From assembly GCA_913042885.1 (NCBI GenBank), contig CAJWLW010000275.1, forward strand, positions 1 through 6,619: a stretch of 6,619 nucleotides of DNA. The letters run 5' to 3'. How positions within the stretch are numbered: position 1 is the stretch's first letter; the number at the start of each line of letters is the position of its first letter. Of the stretch, positions 1-5,849 are shown one piece after another. The stretch is from an uncultured Lentisphaeria bacterium. Lineage in GTDB: Bacteria > Verrucomicrobiota > Lentisphaeria > JABSQK01 > CAJWLW01. Under the pieces are notes generated by a model. That model worked only from the letters and a program-made list of their open reading frames with translations, was not told where the DNA came from and did no database searches. Both the position numbers and the translations under genes were made by a program.

Positions 1-651
1 GTCGCCGCCGGTGACTACGCTGCGGCACGGCAACACCTCGCCGCCATGGCGGCATGGGCAGCTGGCGGCGCTGGCAGCAGCGACAACCTGTACGAGGACG
101 GGGACGACGATCGGTACGGCTTCATCCTCGTCGGTCGCCACCTGCTGGCCCGGCTCGATCTGGCGGACGGCAATTACCTGGCGGCTGCCAAAGCGCTGCG
201 TCAACTGTCCGTCGAATATGAATCTGCCGTTATCGCCGATCCCGGGGCCGGATTTCAGACGCTCAACGGCCAGCTGGCACACTTTGAATCTGCTGTTGCA
301 CTGTGGCAGGCGCAGGAATCGGCCAAGGCACTGACGTTGTTTGCTGCGCTGGTGCCGCCGCCGGTCGACGGGCAGCCCATATTTGACCCGGATAACGCTG
401 CAACCTATATTGGCTTGCTGGCGGCAGCTATGGACGACAATGCCAGCCGCGGTCAACTTGTGACTGTTGCAGAGGAACTGCCCGTTGTGTTTCGAGGTCT
501 TGCCTATTGGGTGTTGGCCCAGCACCAGAAGGGTGAACCCCTGCAAGCCGCCTATCGCGATAAAGCGAACGAAACGATAGGCAACGTGCTTATCTGGCCG
601 CGCGTCACCGACAAGGAGGGCGATCATGTTCAACACCCCGAAGAACGGTAA
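1..651 (+). CDS. Alanine-rich helical protein, 3' part (possible TPR-like repeats)
   Basis: The frame is open from the first base of the window, so the start lies upstream and only the last 216 residues are visible. An internal ATG at 46 exists but has no reason to be the true start. The protein is rich in Ala, Leu and Gln, has no cysteine and no hydrophobic run long enough for a membrane segment. Its pattern of short amphipathic helices (for example GDYAAARQHL at the edge and GNYLAAAKALRQL near residue 56) is the style of tetratricopeptide-type scaffolds. I do not recognise a named family. The stop at 649-651 lies inside the next gene, which begins at 626, so the two are probably translationally coupled. 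Being upstream of a pseudopilin-like gene, it could belong to an envelope or secretion-related unit, but that is inference from position only. High confidence that it is coding, low for function. Confidence 0.7.
   Translation, partial: VAAGDYAAARQHLAAMAAWAAGGAGSSDNLYEDGDDDRYGFILVGRHLLARLDLADGNYLAAAKALRQLSVEYESAVIADPGAGFQTLNGQLAHFESAVALWQAQESAKALTLFAALVPPPVDGQPIFDPDNAATYIGLLAAAMDDNASRGQLVTVAEELPVVFRGLAYWVLAQHQKGEPLQAAYRDKANETIGNVLIWPRVTDKEGDHVQHPEER
613..619 (+). promoter_or_regulatory. Strong ribosome binding site for the pseudopilin-like gene
   Basis: AAGGAGG lies inside the 3' end of the upstream gene, six bases before the ATG at 626. It is the best Shine-Dalgarno match seen in the window and fixes the start of the pseudopilin-like gene despite the 26-base overlap with the preceding reading frame. 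Confidence 0.8.
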
Positions 652-1231
652 ACGCCGTTATGTCATTCGGCGGTTTTCGTTGACTGAAATTCTGGCGGTT
701 GCAGCGATCGTCACCAGTATTCCAGGAGCGCAGTATGCCAAGGTCAAGGAGAAGGGCTACGAGACCGAGTGTTTCAGCAACCTCCGGCAGATCTTCATCC
801 TGATGACCGCCTACAACCTGGAGAACGGCCACTACCCCAAAGCTGCTTTCTATCCCGACGACCCGCTGAGGGGCGAGGACAGCATCAGCGTCATTCTGCA
901 CGGCAAACGCAAAGCGACCCGTGCCAGAGACATCTGGATGTGCCCGGCACTGCCTGACGCACTCAAGAAAAAAGGTCTGGGCTTCGTCTACAACGACGAT
1001 CTCGCCGGCAAACGAAACGTCCGGAATCCGTCAAAGAAATGGGTGATGATCGAAATCAATTGCGTCTCGCGGGACGTACCGGCACCGCATCCGAATGGCT
1101 ACAATATCCTTTTCGCGGATGGCCATATCGTCACCGACACACGACTGCCGAAGAAGATTGTCGGCACCAAGAAAGCAATGCTCGAACAACTGCGCAACGA
1201 AGCCAGCATTATGTGCGCCCGGATTCATTAA
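626..1231 (+). CDS. Pseudopilin-like protein with H-X9-DG motif
   Basis: This 201-residue protein has the layout of the type II secretion/type IV pilin-like proteins that are greatly expanded in PVC bacteria. A basic leader (residues 1-16) is followed by FSLTE (17-21) and a hydrophobic stretch to about residue 33, matching the class III prepilin signal with Phe at +1 and Glu at +5. Then comes the usual C-x2-NLRQI helix (Cys49, residues 52-56) and Y-x3-NGHYP (63-71). A WMCP segment (104-107) precedes the H-X9-DG signature: His155, nine residues, Asp165-Gly166. The residue before the expected cleavage site is Arg16, not the glycine prepilin peptidases normally need, and the hydrophobic segment is short and carries a Pro at 33. 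So processing may differ or be lost. The start is supported by AAGGAGG six bases upstream. It overlaps the preceding gene and ends 3 bases before the next. Role in secretion or surface structure is inferred from the family. Confidence 0.85.
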   Translation: MFNTPKNGKRRYVIRRFSLTEILAVAAIVTSIPGAQYAKVKEKGYETECFSNLRQIFILMTAYNLENGHYPKAAFYPDDPLRGEDSISVILHGKRKATRARDIWMCPALPDALKKKGLGFVYNDDLAGKRNVRNPSKKWVMIEINCVSRDVPAPHPNGYNILFADGHIVTDTRLPKKIVGTKKAMLEQLRNEASIMCARIH

Positions 1232-1234
1232 TCG

Positions 1235-2044
1235 GTGATTGAAGAAATTTTTCTGCGCTTGCTGTATGGCGGAGTGGTAGGCTTTATAATTGGCCTCACC
1301 AGCATCGGCGGTGCCGTTTTCATGCTGCCGGTGCTCACCTTATGGCTGGGATTGACCTCCTCTGAGGCTATCGGCACCGCCAGCCTTTACTCGTTCGTGG
1401 CTAAGATATTTGCCGGCCCGCGGCATATCGCGCTGAACAATGTCGATTTCCGGGTAGTCAAAAGATTTCTCATCGGTGCTGTGCCCGGCAACCTTGTCGT
1501 GACGATTGCCATCAATCGCTACATGGCGATGCACCAGCAGAACGAGCAGTTGATCCGTGCCTTTCAGTCCCAGCTCAGACTGTTGTTCATTGCTGTTGTT
1601 TTCCTTGCCGTCATCCTGATGACAATCAATCTGATCCGCCGGTTCCGCCGGCCCCAGGACGAACCGGCCCCAGTGCAGCTCGGAGACCGCAGTCTGTTTA
1701 CGTCGATCGTGCTGTCGATCGCTGTCGGTGCAGTCGTCGGTGCGACGGCAATCAGCGCTGTCGTCGTTGTGCCGGTGATGATTCTTTACTTCAAATTGCC
1801 TGCCCGCTATGCCGTCGGCACAACGGTATTTGTCACCCTGGTGTTGATGCTGCTGACTTCCGCCGTCTACCTGTTCGGCAAGCAGACCAATGTTCCCACG
1901 GCTTTGTGGATGGCGCTCGGATCGTTCGTCGGCATCTATTTCGGCAGCCGGTTGACGGGCAGGCTCCCCGAGCAGCAGCTCAGGATCGTGGTCATTGTGC
2001 TGGTGGCACTCGCTGCCACCATGATGCTGATTTTCGGTAGTTAA
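1235..2044 (+). CDS. TauE/SafE-family membrane permease (sulfite/organosulfonate exporter-like)
   Basis: A 269-residue inner-membrane protein with about eight hydrophobic segments arranged as two related halves. The first half opens with G-x3-GLTSIGGAVFMLP (residues 16-32) and the pair SEAIGTAS (43-50). The second half repeats the plan with VGAVVGATAISAVVVVP (164-180) and RYAVGTT (191-197). This inverted/tandem two-half plan is typical of the TauE/SafE (former DUF81) family, which includes putative exporters of sulfite, sulfoacetate or similar anions. The substrate cannot be told from sequence. The second half has lost the usual glycine-rich GIGGG, keeping only the proline. A charged loop (residues 134-152) separates the halves. 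The start is GTG at 1235, three bases after the preceding stop. No good ribosome binding site is visible, so coupling to the upstream gene is likely. The start is chosen because the first membrane segment begins within ten residues. Confidence 0.88.
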   Translation: MIEEIFLRLLYGGVVGFIIGLTSIGGAVFMLPVLTLWLGLTSSEAIGTASLYSFVAKIFAGPRHIALNNVDFRVVKRFLIGAVPGNLVVTIAINRYMAMHQQNEQLIRAFQSQLRLLFIAVVFLAVILMTINLIRRFRRPQDEPAPVQLGDRSLFTSIVLSIAVGAVVGATAISAVVVVPVMILYFKLPARYAVGTTVFVTLVLMLLTSAVYLFGKQTNVPTALWMALGSFVGIYFGSRLTGRLPEQQLRIVVIVLVALAATMMLIFGS

Positions 2045-2103
2045 TGAATCTTTCTCCCGATTTTGTCGTCCAACAATAACCGGCGGCAAGCCTGGAGTAT
2101 TTC

Positions 2104-2841
2104 ATGCGATTGCACATTCGAAACATAAGCGCCACGCTCGCACTAATCGCGGCTTCAATCGCCGGTGCGAACGGCGACGATGAGATGGCGATCGACACCT
2201 TCCTGGCGTACATGCGCCAGCCGCCCATTGAACTTTCCTGGGGCATTTTTGAGGGCACTGTCAGTCACAAGCGCGACGGCAAGCGCCATAAAAAGATGCC
2301 CGTTGAACTGCGGGCACGCTTTTCGTCGGAGCGCGTCTCGGCGCAGCTGATTTTCAATGACGACCAGGTCTACATGATCGGGCAGAATTTCCTGGACGGT
2401 CTCGAAGGCACAACCATACATGAGCAGCGCGCTGCGCAGCCTGGCGCCGTGACCCTGGCGGACCGTGGCATTCGACCTTCTGATCTGACCCTGTCGTTTC
2501 TGTACTGGGACTTTGTCGAAGAGCTCGACCGCGAGAGATTCGGTGGGCGTGTCTGCCGCGTCGTACGTTTGCGAAATCCACAGGCCGACGAAACCGTCAA
2601 GGTCTGGGTATCACGCAAGTACATCTTTCCGATGGCTGTCGAGTGGTTTTCCGGCGAGCGGGAGAAACCGTATCGTCGACTCGAGTTCAAGGACCTGAAG
2701 AAGATCAACGACGTTTACGTCATCAATCGCATTGCCATCTCGAACGCTGGCTGGCGCACGATTGTCCAATTCAAGAAAATCCAGCTCGCCAAGTTCGACG
2801 ACAGCCCCGTACCCGACGACCTGTTCCGGAAAATCGATTGA
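2104..2841 (+). CDS. Exported LolA-like protein (outer membrane lipoprotein-sorting family)
   Basis: A 245-residue protein with a signal peptide: basic start (MRLHIR), hydrophobic core (residues 9-20) and an A-G-A site that predicts cleavage after residue 22. The mature part is a run of beta-strand-like segments ending in a region typical of LolA-like folds: VWVSRKYIFPMAVEWF (167-182), RRLEFKDLKKINDVYV (191-206), then INRI and a strand ending KIQL. This matches the outer-membrane lipoprotein-sorting-protein style in which a lipid-binding beta half-barrel handles acyl chains in the periplasm. It has no lipobox cysteine; its only Cys is 151. TGGAG sits six bases before the ATG. The gene follows the permease by 59 bases and is probably in the same unit, and its stop lies 9 bases from the stop of the convergent methyltransferase gene. 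The assignment rests on overall pattern, and the cargo is unknown. Confidence 0.75.
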   Translation: MRLHIRNISATLALIAASIAGANGDDEMAIDTFLAYMRQPPIELSWGIFEGTVSHKRDGKRHKKMPVELRARFSSERVSAQLIFNDDQVYMIGQNFLDGLEGTTIHEQRAAQPGAVTLADRGIRPSDLTLSFLYWDFVEELDRERFGGRVCRVVRLRNPQADETVKVWVSRKYIFPMAVEWFSGEREKPYRRLEFKDLKKINDVYVINRIAISNAGWRTIVQFKKIQLAKFDDSPVPDDLFRKID

Positions 2842-2850
2842 TGCCGCCCG

Positions 2851-4023
2851 CTATGGAAGCGCTCGGAACACTGCCACCGACTCAAAGTGCGCCGTCTGCG
2901 GAAACATGTCGAAAAGCGCCAGCCGTTCCAGCGCCATTGCCGCCGTCAGCGTGCGGACGTCGCGGGCAAGCGTAGCCGCATTGCAAGAGACGTAAATCAG
3001 CCGGTGCGGTGCGAACTGCGCAATCTTTTCAATGACGCCGCGGCCGCATCCCTGCCGCGGCGGATCCAGAACGATCGTTGTTGCGGCCGCATCGCAGCCT
3101 TCGAAAACCTCCGAAAGATTCCGGTCGATGCGTCGCTCGACGAAAGCGATGTTCTGCAGACCGCGGGCCTCGGCATTCGCCTTCGCCGCCGCCACAGCCG
3201 CCGCCTGCGATTCCACGGCACACACCGACTCCGCGACAGCCGCCAGAACGATCGCAAAGACACCGACGCCGGCATACAGATCGATCAGGTGCGTCGTCGG
3301 TGTTGCTGCAAACTGCTGACGCACCCAGTCCACGAGCTGACTGCCGACCGCCGGGTTGACCTGACAGAATCCTGTGAGCGGCACCATCATGTTCGCATCG
3401 CCCAGCAGCTCCGTCAGCCACAGCGCGTCCGTACCCGTGTCGCCGTAATGATGGACACTGCCGGTGGCATCGACACGGAAGGTCACGGTCTCGTCCCGCA
3501 GCGTGGGCCGTGCCGCGGCCAGTGCCTCATTGATTGCGGAGGCCGCAATTTCGCACCGTTCGATCGGGACGACTGTCCGATTGTCGGCGGCGAGGTAGCC
3601 GTAACCCTTGCCGCTGCGGCGCAGCTTCAATTTGTTGCGGTAGCCGTAGGGCTGCGGGCTGGCAACGACCGGATCGACATCGGGGACGTCTGCGATGCCG
3701 CCGATCCGCTGGAGGATTTCCTGCAATTGCTGCGTTTTGTGAGACAACGCGGCGGCGGCATCGATATGCTGATAGCAACAACCGTCACAGGTGCCGTAGT
3801 AGGCACATGGTGGTTCGATGCGTGCAGGGCCGGGCGTCAGCAGTTCTTCGACTTCGCCGCGAGCGTGTCGGCGCTGTTGCCGGACCACACGCACGCGTGC
3901 GACGTCGCCGACAGCCGTGTACGGCACGAAGACGATCCGGCCGTCGGCAAGCCGGCCCACACCGTCGCCGCCGAAGGCGATGTCCTCGATCTTGACGGTG
4001 ATCAGTTGTTCATTCACGTCCAT
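2851..4023 (-). CDS. rlmD: 23S rRNA (uracil-C5)-methyltransferase, RlmD/RumA type
   Basis: A 390-residue S-adenosylmethionine-dependent enzyme that makes 5-methyluridine in 23S rRNA (U1939 in E. coli for RlmD). Residues 1-62 form a TRAM-like RNA-binding domain (IEDIAFGGDGVGRL at 12-25). The iron-sulfur ligands are all present: Cys73, Cys79 and Cys82 in the C-x5-C-x2-C cluster, and Cys157 in IERCEIA. QVNP (221-224) and DLYAGVGVFA (248-257) form the SAM pocket, DPPRQGCG (320-327) is the substrate motif, SCNAATLARD (346-355) carries catalytic Cys347, and QTAHFE (376-381) supplies the general-base glutamate. It is somewhat shorter than the E. coli enzyme but complete. The family also contains RlmC and RlmCD, so the exact target base is uncertain. 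The ATG start is preceded by GGAGAT with a roughly ten-base spacer (GGAG at 4034-4037). It lies 58 bases downstream of the dus pseudogene on the same strand. Local GC is much higher than in that neighbour. Confidence 0.93.
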   Translation of the reverse strand: MDVNEQLITVKIEDIAFGGDGVGRLADGRIVFVPYTAVGDVARVRVVRQQRRHARGEVEELLTPGPARIEPPCAYYGTCDGCCYQHIDAAAALSHKTQQLQEILQRIGGIADVPDVDPVVASPQPYGYRNKLKLRRSGKGYGYLAADNRTVVPIERCEIAASAINEALAAARPTLRDETVTFRVDATGSVHHYGDTGTDALWLTELLGDANMMVPLTGFCQVNPAVGSQLVDWVRQQFAATPTTHLIDLYAGVGVFAIVLAAVAESVCAVESQAAAVAAAKANAEARGLQNIAFVERRIDRNLSEVFEGCDAAATTIVLDPPRQGCGRGVIEKIAQFAPHRLIYVSCNAATLARDVRTLTAAMALERLALFDMFPQTAHFESVAVFRALP

Positions 4024-4049
4024 CCGTGCCTATCTCCATGTCTTGCCGA

Positions 4050-4063
4050 GGAACGATCGTTCC
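4050..4063. promoter_or_regulatory. Perfect 14-base palindrome in the rlmD leader (possible operator)
   Basis: GGAACGATCGTTCC is a perfect dyad centred between 4056 and 4057, 27 bases upstream of the rlmD start, in the short gap left after the broken dus gene. Its half-sites have the GAAC-N4-GTTC form of Gram-positive type LexA boxes, although the inner bases do not fully fit that consensus and PVC LexA sites are not necessarily of this form. It has no loop and no T-run, so it is not a terminator. An operator for some dimeric repressor is plausible, and chance is also possible. Confidence 0.35.
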
Positions 4064-4081
4064 CCGCCGTTGATCCGAACA

Positions 4082-4524
4082 TTAGAATACAACGGACACG
4101 GGAAGATCCGGACCAAGGTCCTCTTGGCAGGCCTTAATGATCTCGGTCATCAACGCTGGATTGCGTATCAACCCTGCTCCGGTTTCCTGCGTCACAACAT
4201 TTCGATCCGGACACCCCGTATTGATGGCGATCCCGTCAAAGCCCAACTCACGAACGAGTTCAGCAGTCTTAAAAACAGTTTTCGGACGGCGCCCAAATAC
4301 CTGCGCCACGACAGGCCGCTCAGATGCGTGGTACTTGAGACCAACCAACAACCGATTTCGGTCCGACGAGCACAAGCCGTGACAGGACATAAACTCCGTG
4401 AAGACCGCGTGCGGCCGCTCATATTTGCAGATCATCTGGCGAAATGCAGTATCCGTAACACCCGCCATCGGCCCAATATCAACAACGGCTTTGGCGTCGC
4501 AAGCCAAAACGCATTCAGATTCAT
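4082..4524 (-). pseudogene. dus: tRNA-dihydrouridine synthase, frameshifted and truncated
   Basis: The remnant covers the first ~147 codons of a Dus flavoenzyme, which reduces uridines in tRNA; the family is normally well over 300 residues. The true start appears to be the ATG at 4524-4522, overlapping the desaturase stop as ATGA. It reads MNLNAFWLATPKPLLILG, the F-W-x3-PKP-type beginning of this family. At about 4470-4475 (GGGCC on the coding strand) the frame shifts, and family sequence resumes as PMAGVTDTAFRQM. A single lost C would explain it: GGGCCC would read through in one frame. The second segment keeps RPVVAQVFG, ELGFDGIAI and the NTGCPDR segment with the catalytic cysteine, and ends LPVSVVF and stop. 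Relatives continue LPVSVKTR, so the break falls at about 4090, removing the FMN-binding lysine and the rest of the barrel plus the helical domain. A TTG at 4507 opens the second frame but is probably not a real start. Confidence 0.85.
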
Positions 4525-5321
4525 CGTGACGGCATCCACTTAAAGGGAATGCATGGCTCCCTATACAATTTATCGGGAATCTTTTCTACAATCGTGTCAT
4601 GGAATTCCGGAAGTTTCGACCAATGCAGACCGCCGCGAAGATGGTGGGCCGTATGATAGCCAAGATTGCCGGTAAAAATATTGTACCATTTGTGGGTGAT
4701 GTTCCATGATGCGTCGTGATCATTCTCAGCATCAAGGCCGTGATGATGGTAGTACGTGTGCCAGGCCGTGAGAAACAACGAAATCGCCATAGGCAACAAA
4801 AAGACAAACAACGCGTTTTGCCAGTTGTACCAAAAGAAATTGCCGAGGATAGTCAACTGGAGCAGCAACATCAGCACGAAGATCATGCGATGCTTTGGAT
4901 GACGCTTTCCGGCCATGAATGCACGGGGATAACCCGTGGCGGCAACAACCGTTGCATACTCCAATTCCCTCATGGGCGTGCCGTCATCTCGCTTCCAGCG
5001 AGATTCGTCCAAGGCCTGATCCAAGTAGTGTTGGTGATGACCAATCACATGATGCAGAAACCAAGCATGACTGGTAATCCCCGTAAGAAAACCGTACGGG
5101 ATTTCCAACAGACGATTTAGCCCGTTCGAGTGAAACGTCGCCAGGTGTTGATGGTGGTGATTAAACGAACAAATGCAGGTTTTGTGAAAAATTCCAAGGA
5201 CCGTCCATGCGGCCGCATATTTCCAGGTGGGTGCGAGGAAAAACACGACCAAATCTAGGCCAAAGGCAAATAAAATAATGGCAACGGGCCAACGATCGGC
5301 GTGGTAGCGAAGTATCTTCAT
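4521..5321 (-). CDS. Fatty acid desaturase family, membrane di-iron enzyme
   Basis: A 266-residue membrane protein with the three histidine boxes that hold the di-iron centre: HHHQH (55-59), HHVIGHH (90-96) and HTAHH (223-227). An additional HHH lies at 192-194. Hydrophobic segments lie at about 13-30, 36-50, 147-160 and 168-187, the usual two hairpins. NLGYHTAHH followed by LHWSKLPEFH (232-241) is typical of bacterial desaturase-fold proteins. The family inserts double bonds in acyl chains, or hydroxylates related substrates, using O2 and an electron donor; the exact substrate and position are not predictable. The protein looks complete. The ATG is preceded by eight C residues instead of a ribosome binding site, and a weak promoter-like pair upstream (TTGAGA at 5392-5387, TATTTT at 5367-5362, spacer 19) is not convincing. 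Its TGA overlaps the ATG of the dus remnant. Low GC compared with rlmD. Confidence 0.9.
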   Translation of the reverse strand: MKILRYHADRWPVAIILFAFGLDLVVFFLAPTWKYAAAWTVLGIFHKTCICSFNHHHQHLATFHSNGLNRLLEIPYGFLTGITSHAWFLHHVIGHHQHYLDQALDESRWKRDDGTPMRELEYATVVAATGYPRAFMAGKRHPKHRMIFVLMLLLQLTILGNFFWYNWQNALFVFLLPMAISLFLTAWHTYYHHHGLDAENDHDASWNITHKWYNIFTGNLGYHTAHHLRGGLHWSKLPEFHDTIVEKIPDKLYREPCIPFKWMPSR

Positions 5322-5329
5322 GGGGGGGG
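5322..5329. repeat. Homopolymer run (G8 on +, C8 before the desaturase ATG)
   Basis: Eight consecutive G on the plus strand lie immediately before the desaturase start on the minus strand. On that strand a frame opening at TTG 5382-5380 gives a 20-residue, partly hydrophobic leader (MVGLAYFLVLLHKTIVYLPP) that enters the C-run one base out of register with the desaturase. Loss of one C or gain of two would fuse leader and enzyme. Homopolymers of this length can vary by slippage; whether this one does cannot be told from a single sequence. Confidence 0.7.
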
Positions 5330-5507
5330 AGATAGACTATCGTTTTGTGCAGTAAAACAAGAAAATAGGCGAGGCCAACCAACCTATCTCAACTGCCCTC
5401 TCCTACAAGCAACAACGCGCCTGCGGAATGTGAATCGGTGTTGGACAGTTGCATAAACGGCCGCAGCCGACCCTTCCACGGGGTGACCACGAGTGTAAGT
5501 TGTCCGG

Positions 5508-5840
5508 ATGGACGACTGCAGTCACGACGACCTGGCCGATGTTGCGTTGATGCTCGGTGAGCAGCTCAAGCTGCAGCCTGCAGCGCTGCCGCTTGATGTT
5601 TTCGATGCGCGGCAGCAATTGCAGGATTACCTTGCGGGTGTGCTTGCCAAGATGCTCGACAAGGGGTCGTCGCGGCTGATGCCGATGTTCTACCGGCTCG
5701 ACATTGCGGAGGCCAAGGTGGAGGAGATCACGCGCGCTTTACCGCCGCCGGCGGTGCCCGCGGCGTTGGCGGATCTGATCATCGACCGGCAGCTTGCGAA
5801 GGCACGCACGCAGCGCTTGTACCGGGAAGGACGCCTCTGA
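5508..5840 (+). CDS. Small conserved-looking hypothetical protein, helical
   Basis: A 110-residue protein without signal peptide or membrane segments. The second half, LMPMFYRLDIAEAKVEEI (58-75) followed by AALADLIIDRQLAKARTQR (85-103), has a pattern I associate with small uncharacterised proteins of Bacteroidetes and PVC bacteria that read roughly LYRID-x-E-x-K, then a LII-x-RQL-x-K tail. No catalytic motif is evident; Cys4 is the only cysteine. The start is uncertain: ATG 5508 follows an in-frame TAA at 5496 and has no Shine-Dalgarno sequence, and ATG 5550 is an alternative that keeps the conserved part. GC is high again here, as in the flanks. It stands alone on the plus strand, its stop 9 bases from the stop of the convergent acyl carrier protein gene. 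The upstream gap (5330-5507) shows no clear promoter, terminator or RNA gene. Coding is likely, function unknown. Confidence 0.7.
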   Translation: MDDCSHDDLADVALMLGEQLKLQPAALPLDVFDARQQLQDYLAGVLAKMLDKGSSRLMPMFYRLDIAEAKVEEITRALPPPAVPAALADLIIDRQLAKARTQRLYREGRL

Positions 5841-5849
5841 CAAAGCCGA

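Larger units (their letters stand above)
4082..5400. other. Lower-GC block carrying the desaturase and dus remnant
   Basis: Base composition drops across this block. By hand count, 23 of 60 bases at 4561-4620 are G or C, against 44 of 60 at 3181-3240 inside rlmD. The codons in the two genes here also end in A or T more often than in the flanking genes. The left limit matches the point where dus is cut off; the right limit is only approximate, somewhere in the gap before 5508. No flanking repeats, integrase or transposase are visible. It may be laterally acquired DNA, or a conserved-protein composition effect for the histidine- and aromatic-rich desaturase. Confidence 0.5.

Noticed and set aside
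1340..2089. Minus-strand frame of about 249 codons opposite the permease
   Set aside because: The product is rich in His, Gln and Asp, the usual mirror of a hydrophobic membrane protein read from the opposite strand.
2842..2850. Transcription terminator between the convergent LolA-like and rlmD genes
   Set aside because: Only nine bases separate the stops, with no hairpin or T-run; any termination would have to occur inside the opposite gene or depend on Rho.
2887..4137. Long plus-strand frame of about 416 codons across rlmD
   Set aside because: It is antisense to a methyltransferase gene with every family motif in place. Its product is rich in Arg, Asp and His with no recognisable domain, as expected for a shadow frame in GC-rich DNA.
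4082..4507. The dus fragment as a functional short protein starting at TTG 4507
   Set aside because: The TTG start yields a non-family N-terminus, whereas the other frame restores it, and the product would lack more than half of the TIM barrel and the FMN-binding lysine.
3818..4543. Plus-strand frame running from rlmD through the dus remnant
   Set aside because: It crosses two unrelated genes on the other strand, has no domain pattern, and persists only because of composition.
4716..5120. Plus-strand frame opposite the desaturase
   Set aside because: Antisense to the histidine boxes and membrane segments of an intact desaturase; no motif of its own.
5362..5392. Promoter for the desaturase (TTGAGA, 19-base spacer, TATTTT)
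   Set aside because: The spacer is too long and both hexamers deviate; such matches are common by chance in AT-richer DNA.
5330..5507. Small RNA, tRNA or attachment site in the largest intergenic gap
   Set aside because: No cloverleaf, strong hairpin, terminator or duplicated sequence was found by eye; the gap is short and unremarkable apart from the homopolymer at its left end.
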